DNA of 64,000 bases from Candidatus Thiodiazotropha sp. 'RUGA' (GCA_016842065.1 JAEPDS010000006.1:1-64000), one strand, 5' to 3'; shown: positions 26,208 to 34,988, numbered from the stretch's first letter. The notes: generated from the letters alone by a model not told the origin. A program made the numbers and translations.

Positions 26208-27524
26208 TTAGTCAGGTTGAGGAGAATACACAACAACGCGATTTCGCCCCATTTTCTTTGCCTCATAAAGCGCCTTATCTGCATTATCGATAAGCTCTTT
26301 AAGGCTTGTCTCGGAAGTCAATTCTGCCACGCCTAAACTGAGAGTGACTTTGTGTCCTTTCGTAAATACTTTATGTTGAACTGCTGCACGCAGCTCCTCT
26401 GCCAATGCGGAGGCACCCTGAATACCTTGCTCCTGTACTGCAATCATGAACTCCTCACCACCATATCGACCAAAGGTATCTGATCCTCGAATACGCTCCA
26501 GAACAATCTCGGAGAGTTCCTGGAGAACCAAGTCTCCTACAGCATGACCCGATTCATCGTTCACTTGTTTGAACAGATCCAGATCAAACATAATCAGACT
26601 GAATGGTTTTCGGTAGCGTTGCGCAGCATCAAAATCATGCTCGGCAAATTTTATAAAGCCCATGCGATTGTAAGCACCGGTCAAATAGTCTGTCATTGAA
26701 GCCAATTCCAGTGCGTTGTTTTGTTGCACGATCACTCTGTTCTGATGGTCTGACCTTTTCATGAAGAAATAGATAAGGGTGTAGATGATGGCCAGGACGA
26801 CGAAGGTGACTGCGGTAAGCGCGTTCCAGACAGCCCTCCCTTCTTCCAAGTAGGGCTCCAGGGGAATCCTGATAGAAATAAGGGCACGAATATCCCCCTC
26901 CTTTTCATGATAACCAGAAGCCTTAGGATATTGATCGACCATCTCTTTTGGTGCATCTGCAGGATCGCCGTGGCATTTTAAGCAACCTTTTGTGATCGGT
27001 TTGGTTGCCATCGAAAAGTACAGCGATTTTTCACCATCTTTATTGCTGGTAATCTCCTTGTACTCATTGAATTCACCCGCATTCATGCGCTTCAGCAAAT
27101 TGCTTTCAAAAGCATCGGCCTGATTGATTTCATTACGGGGATTGGTGGTTGCCAACTTGAAATAGACCTCGGGCAAACCAACTTTTTTTCTCTCCTCGTT
27201 CAAAAAACTTTTTATCCCCCTCGCCGTGTAGGTAAACGACATGGTTTTGGGAGAAAAATAGCCTTCGTAGAGATCGCCTTCACTCTTCAAACGGTACAGT
27301 TCAGGCCTGGATTCGGTGTTAACGTACTTGTGAATTGCTTTATGTGTCAGCAAAGCATCACGAACAAGTTTCTCCGCCTCACCAATCGCATACTCTTCCG
27401 TGTAGCCGTGAAACAGGTATGCCATCAAGCCAAAGGCCAGTAAGAAGGCGCCCATGATTACCGCAGGTTTATTGGGCGGATTTTTATCCTGCAGAGTCTC
27501 TTTTGCCTCAGATTCTGGTTTCAT
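26208..27524 (-). CDS. Haem-motif (DUF3365-type) sensor diguanylate cyclase
   Basis: A 438-residue inner-membrane protein. Helix 1 is at about 21-40, a periplasmic DUF3365/Tll0287-like domain at 45-230 with a c-type haem motif C181-L-K-C184-H185, helix 2 at about 232-254, and a GGDEF domain from 275. The active site is GGEEF (355-359) and an I-site RGSD (346-349) lies five residues before it, so product inhibition is expected. The haem suggests sensing of redox state, O2 or NO. It is monocistronic with a weak ribosome site. Confidence 0.88.
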   Translation of the reverse strand: MKPESEAKETLQDKNPPNKPAVIMGAFLLAFGLMAYLFHGYTEEYAIGEAEKLVRDALLTHKAIHKYVNTESRPELYRLKSEGDLYEGYFSPKTMSFTYTARGIKSFLNEERKKVGLPEVYFKLATTNPRNEINQADAFESNLLKRMNAGEFNEYKEITSNKDGEKSLYFSMATKPITKGCLKCHGDPADAPKEMVDQYPKASGYHEKEGDIRALISIRIPLEPYLEEGRAVWNALTAVTFVVLAIIYTLIYFFMKRSDHQNRVIVQQNNALELASMTDYLTGAYNRMGFIKFAEHDFDAAQRYRKPFSLIMFDLDLFKQVNDESGHAVGDLVLQELSEIVLERIRGSDTFGRYGGEEFMIAVQEQGIQGASALAEELRAAVQHKVFTKGHKVTLSLGVAELTSETSLKELIDNADKALYEAKKMGRNRVVVYSPQPD

Positions 27525-27992
27525 TGCGGGCTCGGACCACTGATGTTGTACTCAGGCATCCCGCCAAATCAACTTCTCCGATTACACCGGTAATCGTGAA
27601 AACACATAACCATTCATGATGAACTAGCCAAGAACTATTCTGCTGCCGTAGGCGTCTTTTACAAAAAAGAGATTGGCTTGTTCACAGATTCCATAAAAAG
27701 AATAGCGGCAAAAAAGGGGGCAGCTTGAACTCATTATCGATAGTTATATGCAATGTAATGCAGTTAGGCTGAATCAGGCATGGGGTCAAGATAAAGCATT
27801 ACCCCTAGATTAGAGCATGCAATCTGTTCATGAGGAGCATCTCAAAATAGGATAGTAACCATCTGATAGTCTTAGTGATTGCTCTGAGTTCATAACAAAC
27901 TCAATGACTTGGAACATTTATTATCATTTCGGTAGTACCGAATGGAACGAGTTCGTTCTCTTTTCCGCGACAGCTTTCTCTTCAATGCAGAT
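27525..27992. other. Intergenic region between diguanylate cyclase and the zinc island
   Basis: Divergent promoter region. An in-frame upstream ATG (27904) of the DUF1826 gene is not used, because the Zur-like box lies at 27993-28009 within that extension. No other gene was seen. Confidence 0.45.
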
Positions 27993-28009
27993 ATGTTATG
28001 ATATAACAT
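27993..28009 (+). promoter_or_regulatory. Zur-box-like palindrome upstream of the first DUF1826 gene
   Basis: ATGTTAT-GAT-ATAACAT is a perfect inverted repeat matching the gammaproteobacterial Zur pattern (GTTATRnTATAAC). It lies 33 bases before the ATG of the first DUF1826 gene and overlaps a TATGAT -10-like hexamer (27998-28003), as expected for a repressor. Confidence 0.7.
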
Positions 28010-28041
28010 TACGTTTACACCAAACCAAAAACCCATTCGTC

Positions 28042-28695
28042 ATGAGCAATCCTGAATTATTGGCCTCTACAACCGCTGATTCACCACATATCAGTGGCGA
28101 TCAGCCGAATTTATTGCGCGAGATCGTCAATCCAGGTGTGAATCTTTGTCTCTGGCAACGCCCTTCCCAACCGGCGATTATCGAAGAACTTTTCACACTC
28201 CCTGCTTTGGCCCTGCCGGATGTGCGTTGCACGACCTCATTGAAATCGTTCGACAACGACGTCAGTACGCTTTTGCAGCAACAGGAGCTTGATCCATCAG
28301 CCTTTAAAAACTGGCGCATCGACCTGCGCCGGGTGGCAGAACACTATTTCAATATCAGCAAGCGTCGCAATGTGACCCTGCGTCTGGTGACCACCAATGA
28401 AGAAGATTGTCCCCGCTTCCATGTGGACCAGACCCAGCTGCGCCTGCTCTGTACCTATCGGGGGCCTGGTACGGAGTGGTTGAACGACCAACAGGTCGAT
28501 CGAGCGGCACAAAGGTCTGGTGCACCCAACGAAGAGATCATTCGTTATGGCGAACCGAGCGAGTTCGAACCTTTCTGGGTCGGCATCATGAAAGGGAATG
28601 CCTACCCGGGCAACGCGGGACAGGGTCTGGTGCATCGTTCCCCCCAGATCTCGGGTTCAGGCATGACCCGTGTATTGTTCTGCCTGGATAGCTGA
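28042..28695 (+). CDS. DUF1826 protein, copy 1 (zinc-island)
   Basis: A 217-residue protein of the DUF1826 family, often found under Zur control. It has LWQRP near the N-terminus, RLVTTNEEDCPRFHVDQTQLRLLCTYRGPGTEWL and LVHRSPQISGSG. His127-x-Asp129 and His198 form an HxD...H pattern conserved in the second copy, which could bind a metal. No signal peptide. The start is placed after the Zur-like box. Its TGA overlaps the ATG of the second copy by one base. Exact function is unknown; a role in coping with zinc shortage is inferred from context. Confidence 0.82.
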   Translation: MSNPELLASTTADSPHISGDQPNLLREIVNPGVNLCLWQRPSQPAIIEELFTLPALALPDVRCTTSLKSFDNDVSTLLQQQELDPSAFKNWRIDLRRVAEHYFNISKRRNVTLRLVTTNEEDCPRFHVDQTQLRLLCTYRGPGTEWLNDQQVDRAAQRSGAPNEEIIRYGEPSEFEPFWVGIMKGNAYPGNAGQGLVHRSPQISGSGMTRVLFCLDS

Positions 28696-29336
28696 TGATG
28701 TCCCATACCAATCCAAGCGAATCTAATACGAGCGCAGCATCACCGACTTGGCGTCGGGTGTCCGAACTTGAAGATCTGGTCGAAATCTTCGATCCCGAAG
28801 TGCAGGTCTGTAGCTGGCAACGGGAGATCGATCCCACCATCGGTAACTACCTGTCAGCTCTCAATCAGACAAGTGAATTGCAGGTAATCGAAACCTTGTC
28901 GCCTGCCTGTCAGCCAAATTTGGGACGCCTGCCGGAAGCAACTGAGCGAGCCTCGTTGGACGAAGACTTGGCATTTCTGGGTGAAGTGGTCTGTGAGTTG
29001 ATGGGTTGCTCTGAAGTCGGTCTGCGCCTGGCACGGATCGGTCGCGCCATGTGCCCTGGCTGGCACATCGACCGAACCAGCATCCGGCTTGTCTCTACCT
29101 ACCAGGGCCCCGGAACAGAGTGGCTGGACGATCAGAGTATCGAGCGCACCGACCTCAACCCTGAGCGGCATCAGGACGACTCATTTGTACAGGCGGCCGA
29201 AGGTGAGATTGTGCTGCTCAAAGGCGCACTCTGGCAGGACAACGAAGCCCTTGGTGCGGTGCATCGTTCACCGGAGCTTGCCTCCGACAGCACATTGCGA
29301 ACGTTGGTTACGCTGGACCCGCTGTGGCGCACCTGA
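28695..29336 (+). CDS. DUF1826 protein, copy 2
   Basis: A 213-residue paralogue of the preceding gene. It shares CSWQREIDPT, WHIDRTSIRLVSTYQGPGTEWLDDQ and AVHRSPELASDS; the HxD...H set is His124, Asp126 and His190. The two genes overlap (ATG on the last base of the previous stop, with a second ATG at 28698), so they are co-transcribed. Divergence between the copies (N-terminal third especially) suggests an old duplication and possibly a heteromeric complex. Confidence 0.82.
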   Translation: MMSHTNPSESNTSAASPTWRRVSELEDLVEIFDPEVQVCSWQREIDPTIGNYLSALNQTSELQVIETLSPACQPNLGRLPEATERASLDEDLAFLGEVVCELMGCSEVGLRLARIGRAMCPGWHIDRTSIRLVSTYQGPGTEWLDDQSIERTDLNPERHQDDSFVQAAEGEIVLLKGALWQDNEALGAVHRSPELASDSTLRTLVTLDPLWRT

Positions 29337-29485
29337 GTTAGTCAATCTCAGATCATTGGGGAATGAGTCGAATTAATCAAAAGCGCATTTTGACCACACT
29401 GTAGATATGGTTAAACAACTGTGCCCTGATAGGCATTGCCACAACCCATCTGGTATCAAGAAATCAGCTATCGTTGACATAATAT

Positions 29486-29503
29486 GTAATGTTATAATGT
29501 TGC
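29486..29503 (+). promoter_or_regulatory. Second Zur-like site upstream of the His-rich gene
   Basis: GTAATGTTATAATGTTGC contains TGTTATAATGTT, close to the TGTTATAATATCA arm of the E. coli znu operator. A TATAAT hexamer (29493-29498) is embedded in it. A TTGACA (29474-29479) lies upstream but with only 13 bases between, so the exact -35 is uncertain. The match to a Zur box is weaker than at 27993. Confidence 0.5.
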
Positions 29504-29581
29504 TTAATTCGGAATTCAATTCCTATTGAACAGGATTCACGCACCACAAGACAGCAGACTAAATCTAATGCATTCAATGCC

Positions 29582-29908
29582 ATGAGATGTATCAACCGTC
29601 ATTACTTTAACTGTAAATCACAGCGTTCCATTAATGCTGTTTTGATCTTGCTGTTTCTGCTGGCGCAGTCCGCAACCCTGCTGCATGCTGAAGTTCATGA
29701 ATTTCATGATCATGACCATGAAGAGTACTGTGAAACTTTCAAAAGCCTGGAAAAACACCACTACTTCATAGGTGTCTCGGCGATTCAAATCAGCCATGTT
29801 CCCCAGGACAGGGCTGAAACCACCTTTCATCTCGCAAAAACATCCCTGCACAGTTCGCCGTTTTATGAGGCTCGCGCCTCACCTTCCGTGATCTCTTCGC
29901 TCAGCTAA
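29582..29908 (+). CDS. Small exported His/Asp/Glu-rich protein (zinc island)
   Basis: A 108-residue protein with a signal peptide-like hydrophobic segment (SINAVLILLFLLAQSATLLHA) followed by EVHEFHDHDHEEYCETFKSLEKHHYF. The run of His, Asp and Glu is a plausible low-specificity zinc-binding site in the periplasm. It lies between the DUF1826 pair and the lipoprotein/TonB receptor genes and behind a Zur-like site. The start lacks a clear Shine-Dalgarno. Confidence 0.65.
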   Translation: MRCINRHYFNCKSQRSINAVLILLFLLAQSATLLHAEVHEFHDHDHEEYCETFKSLEKHHYFIGVSAIQISHVPQDRAETTFHLAKTSLHSSPFYEARASPSVISSLS

Positions 29909-30092
29909 CACACTGATTTCCTCGATCTTCTGTAACGAGGATAAAGCCTGACCTGATTCGTACACGTTCAGTGTTCGCTGCTTTATCGGATCGCTGGATC
30001 TCATTCTGTTGATACGGTCGGTTGAACAACTCTCTACCGACAAAGGCCTGTCTCTAAGACCCGCTTGGAGACTCGACCTGACTGGAGTTAAA

Positions 30093-31088
30093 ATGAAACA
30101 CACTTCAAAACTATTCTTCGCATCCGTACTGTGCACTCAGGCATTTCTGTTTAATGGCTGTGGTGGTTCCAGTAGCAACAATTCATCCAATGATGACGCC
30201 AACTTAGGCCTGCCGGCCGAGATGCAGCTGATCATGCTGAATGCTCTCACCGGAGCCTACTACAGCTTTGACAGCACAACCGAGACTCGCACCGACATCA
30301 ATGAGATGGCGGCCGCCAGCCAGGACAGTGCCGTGCAGAATCTGCAGATCACCGATGTTTCAACCATCGGACACTTTTTTCATTGGCCGGATTTCAGACT
30401 CTCCGGTACGGAAGAGCTGCTGGATCTGAAATACCTGCTGATGGTGCCGGCATACACCCCAGGCGACCCCATTGATGCAGACCAGTTTGTACAACTCACT
30501 CACCTTCATGATGAGGAACTGGCTGCCCATAGTGCGGAAGAGTATCGTGATCCCGAAGCGGGAAGTGCCATAGCCAACGCTCTTGAACGGCTGAACACCT
30601 TTGTTACCAAGCAGAGTGAGCTTGAAGAGGAGATTGCTGAAGTCATACCCGCTGGTGAACAGCTGTGCCGTGCCTATATCGATCCCTACCTGGAGTTCGA
30701 GCTTGAGCAAGAGGCTGGCGCAGAAGAAGGCACTGGAGGCGAAGAGCATGCTCATGGTGCACTGGTGCACTTTGCTCTGACCCAGAGTGGTCGTGTCTAC
30801 TTTTACGAAGAGCACGAGGGTGCGCTTGAGGAGCTGCAGGGTTTTGTTACCCTTGATGATGTGGTGACGATCAGTGATTGCGACCGAACCACAATCGGCC
30901 GTGTCAGTGAAGATGGTGTTCTGGTCTTCATTCCCGACACTCAAACCCTCTATCTGGTGGATGCCCATGGCGGCGATTTCCATCAGCACTCGACCTGGTC
31001 TGCATCGCTGCTGATGCCCGAAGGTGTCAATGCCGACATGATGGCAATCATCGGCAGTGGTGGAGCCCACGACCACGATCACGAGTAA
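30093..31088 (+). CDS. His/Asp-rich lipoprotein associated with zinc uptake
   Basis: A 331-residue lipoprotein: the lipobox FNG-Cys23 is followed by a Gly/Ser/Asn linker. The protein is very acidic and rich in His (THLHDEELAAH, EEHAHGALVHF, HGGDFHQHS, and C-terminal GGAHDHDHE), as in periplasmic or outer-membrane zinc handlers. GGAG lies 6 bases before the ATG at 30093; an in-frame upstream ATG (30009) adds a non-signal leader and is rejected. It is 65 bases upstream of the TonB receptor and likely co-transcribed. Confidence 0.75.
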   Translation: MKHTSKLFFASVLCTQAFLFNGCGGSSSNNSSNDDANLGLPAEMQLIMLNALTGAYYSFDSTTETRTDINEMAAASQDSAVQNLQITDVSTIGHFFHWPDFRLSGTEELLDLKYLLMVPAYTPGDPIDADQFVQLTHLHDEELAAHSAEEYRDPEAGSAIANALERLNTFVTKQSELEEEIAEVIPAGEQLCRAYIDPYLEFELEQEAGAEEGTGGEEHAHGALVHFALTQSGRVYFYEEHEGALEELQGFVTLDDVVTISDCDRTTIGRVSEDGVLVFIPDTQTLYLVDAHGGDFHQHSTWSASLLMPEGVNADMMAIIGSGGAHDHDHE

Positions 31089-31153
31089 ACCCATCGTTAA
31101 TCTGTAACCTGTCCCGGCATAAAACTGTGCCGGGATAGATCTGGTACTGAGTC

Positions 31154-33226
31154 ATGAGAAAACTAGGTTTGAGCATCATCGCACTGCTGAGTGGAATCGC
31201 TTCGGCAGACGACAAGCTCGATTCGATCACCGTCTACGGTTCGCAGGGTGATGCGCAACAATCACAGGATTCCGAATCCCTGCGCAAAGGTGCGACCAAT
31301 TCTACCTTGGGTGGCTATCTGGACAGTTTGCCCAATGTGGACTCTGCCAGTTACGGTGAAGCCGTCGGCCGCCCTGTGATCCGTGGAATGAGCGGTTATC
31401 GGGTAAAAATTCTGCACAATGACAATCAGCTGAGCGATCTGTCCGCCATGAGCCAGGACCATGCTGTTGCGGTAGCCCCGCGTGCCTCTGAGCGTATTCA
31501 GCTACTTAAAGGCCCAGCTTCACTTCTCTATGCAGCCCAGGCTGGTGGGGTAATTAAAATCAGTGACGCCCTGGATGCCCCCTTCCCTGAGCCCGGCCTG
31601 AAAGGGGAACTCTCCGGTGATATCCGCTCAGACGCAGAGAGCTATAGCCTGGACTCCCATATCAGCCTGGCCAACGAGCATTGGGCGTTACAGTTGGGTG
31701 GTCTGACGCAGGAGTCCGATCCCTATAAATCCGGTGATGGGGAGACCATTGCCGATTCGGATGTCAACACCGACCAGGGACAATTCAGTCTGGCTTGGCG
31801 CCCCAACTCAAGCAATGAACTGCAAATCAATGGGACCAGTCTGGAAAAAGATTATGGCATTCCCAATGCCACACCGGAGGCCACCCGCATCAATATGCAG
31901 CGGGATGATGTGGGTTTTAAATACCGTTATCTGCCCAACCCTCTCTGGCTGGACGAGATCACCCTTGACCTGCTGAGCAGCGACTATCTGCATGACGAAA
32001 CCGAAGGGGGCAGAAAAGACGGTCTGTTCGGACAAGAGCAACAACGTGGCACCTTGAACCTGGCATGGGCCATGACTGAGTGGTGGGGAGAGTCCCGCAT
32101 CAGCTACGTCAACAGTGAATTGAAAGTCTGTCATGAGCATGGCGCCTGTGATGATTTTGAAGATGCCTTCCGTAGTGGAGGCCCCTTGGGGGAGTCGATG
32201 GAACAGTATGTGATGAACCGTGGTCTGCCCTACAGTCATGGCCATCCGATGCCTGACACCCAATCCAAAATATGGCAGGCCTCGACCGTTGCTCAACGCA
32301 TGTTGAGTGACAGCTATGAGCTGATTTCCGGTATCCACTGGCAATCACGTCAGCTGCAAGCTGACCCTGACAATATCCAGGAACAGTGGGTCTATCCAAC
32401 CAGTCTCGATCCCGATTACTACGACGATCGTAACGATCACACCCTGAGTCTCTCATTGGGCGTGAATAAGCAGGCGATGGATGCAACTCCGAGCTGGGAG
32501 ATAAGCTTGAGTTATCTCGAACGCTTACCCAGCGTTGATGAGTTGTACTGGAATGGTTTTCACCACGCCACAGACAGCTATATTTTCGGCAATTCAGAAC
32601 TGGACAAGGAGCGCAGCCTGAATCTCGATTTCGACCTGACGTTGGAACAGAACAGCCATCGCATGCAGGTCTCCACCTTTTACTATCGCTTCTCGGATTA
32701 TATCTATCAGGATCGTGGCTATGACGAGAGTGGCGCTGCCCTGATAGATCCCTTCCATATCAGCCAGGTATGGTTTACTCGCCAGACGGATGCGGATTTT
32801 GTAGGCGGCTCTCTGCGCTATGAGAACAGACAGGCACTGCTTCGAGCGCAACCGGATTTAACCTTCTGGGGTCAGATCGATCTGCTCCGGGCAACCGATA
32901 GTGATGGTGAGGATCTGCCACGTACCGCACCGGCCAGTGCAGAAATAGGCGTGCAATTCGAGCAGCAAGCCTGGTTGGCCAAACTGAGCTTCAAGCGGGT
33001 GGCCAAAGCCCGCAATCTGGCACCGCAGGAAGAGGAAACAGCTGGCTACAACTGGCTTTCGCTCTACCTGCAACACGACTGGCAGCTCGCTGACCAAGAG
33101 TTGAAGTTGTGGCTCAAGGGCGAGAACCTACTGGATGAATTTGCCCAAAATCACCTGTCAGTTCTAAAGGATACTGCCCCCCTGCCGGGACGCCAGATCA
33201 CAGCAGGTATCGACTGGCGTTTTTAA
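31154..33226 (+). CDS. znuD: TonB-dependent receptor, ZnuD-like zinc transporter
   Basis: A 690-residue outer-membrane receptor with signal peptide (cleavage after ASA at about residue 18), plug domain (LDSITVYGSQGDA...VIRGMSGYRVKILHNDNQLSDLSAMSQDHAVAV...RIQLLKGPASLLY) and a beta-barrel ending in DWRF. The plug sequence SQDHAVAV is typical of the ZnuD/zinc-piracy group. An extracellular loop carries C326-H-E-H-G-A-C332 and later GLPYSHGHPMP, a Cys/His set seen in ZnuD loops that capture zinc. It ends the zinc island. Confidence 0.85.
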   Translation: MRKLGLSIIALLSGIASADDKLDSITVYGSQGDAQQSQDSESLRKGATNSTLGGYLDSLPNVDSASYGEAVGRPVIRGMSGYRVKILHNDNQLSDLSAMSQDHAVAVAPRASERIQLLKGPASLLYAAQAGGVIKISDALDAPFPEPGLKGELSGDIRSDAESYSLDSHISLANEHWALQLGGLTQESDPYKSGDGETIADSDVNTDQGQFSLAWRPNSSNELQINGTSLEKDYGIPNATPEATRINMQRDDVGFKYRYLPNPLWLDEITLDLLSSDYLHDETEGGRKDGLFGQEQQRGTLNLAWAMTEWWGESRISYVNSELKVCHEHGACDDFEDAFRSGGPLGESMEQYVMNRGLPYSHGHPMPDTQSKIWQASTVAQRMLSDSYELISGIHWQSRQLQADPDNIQEQWVYPTSLDPDYYDDRNDHTLSLSLGVNKQAMDATPSWEISLSYLERLPSVDELYWNGFHHATDSYIFGNSELDKERSLNLDFDLTLEQNSHRMQVSTFYYRFSDYIYQDRGYDESGAALIDPFHISQVWFTRQTDADFVGGSLRYENRQALLRAQPDLTFWGQIDLLRATDSDGEDLPRTAPASAEIGVQFEQQAWLAKLSFKRVAKARNLAPQEEETAGYNWLSLYLQHDWQLADQELKLWLKGENLLDEFAQNHLSVLKDTAPLPGRQITAGIDWRF

Positions 33227-33332
33227 TCAGTGTGGAATCTCTAACCTGTCGATGACTGAACAGAGGCTGTGTGCGGAGATTTGAGATCCACAGGATAGCC
33301 ATAACCCAGGCGAGTGCTTCTAGCTTTCGATG

Positions 33333-33365
33333 AAAAAACCCCGACCTGATCCACTCAGGCCGGGG
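33333..33365 (-). terminator. Rho-independent terminator of the Hsp20 operon
   Basis: On the minus strand CCCCGGCCTGA/TCAGGTCGGGG makes an 11-base stem (one mismatch) followed by TTTTTT at 33338-33333. It lies 33 bases after the stop of the second hsp20 gene. It may also serve znuD from the other side. Confidence 0.85.
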
Positions 33366-33397
33366 TCGACTATCCGCAAGGTAAGCGAGGGGGGTGC

Positions 33398-33793
33398 TTA
33401 CGCGGTGCGAATCTCTATTTTACGTGGCTTGAACTCCTGGCGTTTGGGGATACGCAGAGCCAGCACACCATCTTTCAAGGTGGCTTCCACCTGCTCTCCA
33501 TCCAACTCTTTACTCAGAGAGAAGCTACGCTGATAACGAGTGGTCTGATTGCCGGCATACCCTTCTTTGGCGCCATTTGGCACAGGCAGTTCAACCCGGC
33601 CGTCAATCGAGAGAATCTCGTTATCGATCTGTATATCCAAGGCCTCTCTGGAGACGCCTGGAATATCCGCCAGTAAGGTGATGCCCTCTTTGTCCTCGTG
33701 AATATCGACTCTTGGGCGTACCGACTGGTAAGAGTTTGCTCTCTTTTCCGCTACTGCTTTCTCTTTGGCTACAACTTCTTGTTGATGACTCAT
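33398..33793 (-). CDS. Hsp20-family small heat shock protein (downstream copy)
   Basis: A 131-residue alpha-crystallin-type chaperone. The core starts at about VRPRVDIHEDKEGITLLADIPGVSREALDIQI and ends with the GVLALRIPK motif; C-terminal KPRKIEIRTA holds the IxI tail used for oligomer assembly. AGGAGAG lies 6 bases before the ATG. It is 21 bases after the other hsp20 in one operon, with a T-tailed terminator 33 bases beyond. Confidence 0.92.
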   Translation of the reverse strand: MSHQQEVVAKEKAVAEKRANSYQSVRPRVDIHEDKEGITLLADIPGVSREALDIQIDNEILSIDGRVELPVPNGAKEGYAGNQTTRYQRSFSLSKELDGEQVEATLKDGVLALRIPKRQEFKPRKIEIRTA

Positions 33794-33814
33794 GGTGCTC
33801 TCCTACAATCGGTT

Positions 33815-34258
33815 TTACTGTATGGTGATTTGGCGGGGTTTTGCCGCTTCACGTCTTGCGATCTTCACGTGCAGAACGCCTTGCTCATAGCTGGCCTCCA
33901 CCCGCTCCTGATCCACATCGTCAGGCAGATTGATCTGATAGTGGAACTGACCTTCGAAGCGCTCGTTTTTAACCAGTTTGGCGCTTTCACTCTTCTCCAC
34001 ATCCCGTTGTCCGCTGATGGTCATTTGATTTCCCTCGAGTGAAATCGTCACTGCCTTGGGATCGATGCCGGCAACCGGAAGATAGATATCCACCTGCGAT
34101 TCGGTGGAGCCAATATGCATTGGTGGCTGTGTCGAATGGTTGGCTGTTTGATGCCGACTTCTCAGACCCGCTGCCTGAAACAGGCGATCCATCTCACTCT
34201 CCAACTGCATGAAATTGTCAGTCAGGCTTCGCTCAAAACCGTTCAATCTTGCGAACAT
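33815..34258 (-). CDS. Hsp20-family small heat shock protein (upstream copy)
   Basis: A 147-residue small heat shock protein beginning MFARLNGFERSL. The core runs from about STESQVDIYLPVAGIDPKAVTISLEG to EQGVLHVKIARR, with tail RQITIQ. The start at 34258 is chosen because GGGAG lies 8 bases before it and a sigma-32 promoter lies at 34296-34324; the longer ORF would run across that promoter. Sequence differs clearly from the second copy, as expected for a class A/class B pair. Confidence 0.92.
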   Translation of the reverse strand: MFARLNGFERSLTDNFMQLESEMDRLFQAAGLRSRHQTANHSTQPPMHIGSTESQVDIYLPVAGIDPKAVTISLEGNQMTISGQRDVEKSESAKLVKNERFEGQFHYQINLPDDVDQERVEASYEQGVLHVKIARREAAKPRQITIQ

Positions 34259-34295
34259 TGTTAAAACTCCCGGAAACTGTTTTGCGTTGATTGAT

Positions 34296-34324
34296 AAATA
34301 GGGATGACCTGTAAATTTTTCAAG
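34296..34324 (-). promoter_or_regulatory. Sigma-32 (RpoH) heat-shock promoter of the hsp20 pair
   Basis: On the minus strand CTTGAAA (34324-34318), a 14-base spacer and CCCTATTT (34303-34296) match the RpoH consensus CTTGAAA-N13-15-CCCCATnT with one mismatch in the -10. It lies about 40 bases before the first hsp20 ATG. Confidence 0.85.
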
Positions 34325-34350
34325 TTTCCCCCAAATCAGGGCAAAAAAAC

Positions 34351-34378
34351 TTGACTTGACCGACCGGTCTAATATACT
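34351..34378 (+). promoter_or_regulatory. Promoter and TetR operator of the tetR gene
   Basis: TTGACT (34351-34356), 16 bases, TATACT (34373-34378) form a good sigma-70 pair. The 12-base GACCGACCGGTC at 34358-34369 lies between them and is identical to the site before tusA, so it is a probable autorepression operator. The expected start point falls at the ATG of the regulator, implying a leaderless or nearly leaderless mRNA. Confidence 0.75.
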
Positions 34379-34385
34379 GAGCCAC

Positions 34386-34988
34386 ATGAGTATCGAGATG
34401 GACACCAAAGAGCGGATTCTGGCCACGGCCCGTGAACTGTTTCATGGCCGCAGCTATGCGGATGTGGGTATCAAAGAGATCTGCTCCATGGCGAATGTGC
34501 AGAAAGGCAGCTTCTACCACTTCTTCCAGTCTAAGCAGGATCTCGCCATGGCGGTGATCGATGATATGGCGGATGACTGGGCCAACGGTTTCGTCGCCGA
34601 AGCTTTCGATGACGACCTGCCCCCCATGGAGCGATTGGACTATATGGTGGATGCGGTCTACTACTGGCAGAAGGCGGCAAAAAGCCTTGAAGGACGCATG
34701 CCCGGCTGTCTGTTTGGCAATCTGGCCCTGGAGGTAAGCACCCGGGACGAGGTAATACGATCCCGCTTGAACGCCATTTTCGACAAGGCCAGCAGCCGAT
34801 TCCACCAGGCACTGGAGCAGGCTACCGAACAGGGAGTGATCCCGCCTCTGGACACCAAAGCCACGGCAACGGCCATGCTGGCCTATCTCGAAGGCGTGAT
34901 TCTATTGGCTAAAACCCGTAACGATCCTGATGTGGTGAGGAATTTGGGTCCGGCAATCAAAAGCATTCGGATCGAGCGCAAACACTGA
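34386..34988 (+). CDS. TetR-family transcriptional regulator
   Basis: A 200-residue regulator. The HTH domain is about residues 8-55 (RILATARELFHGRSYADVGIKEICSMANVQKGSFYHFFQSKQDLA), and the ligand-binding domain has CLFGNLALEVS as in the AcrR/TetR_C_33-type group with a conserved Cys. ATG 34386 is chosen because the operator and -10 lie just upstream. It sits divergently to the hsp20 pair and directly upstream of tusA-dsrE2; a second identical operator precedes tusA, so it very likely represses both. Confidence 0.88.
   Translation: MSIEMDTKERILATARELFHGRSYADVGIKEICSMANVQKGSFYHFFQSKQDLAMAVIDDMADDWANGFVAEAFDDDLPPMERLDYMVDAVYYWQKAAKSLEGRMPGCLFGNLALEVSTRDEVIRSRLNAIFDKASSRFHQALEQATEQGVIPPLDTKATATAMLAYLEGVILLAKTRNDPDVVRNLGPAIKSIRIERKH

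Noticed and set aside
27904-28041. N-terminal extension of the first DUF1826 protein
   Set aside because: It would place the Zur-like operator inside the coding sequence and has no ribosome site; homologous sequence starts near 28042.
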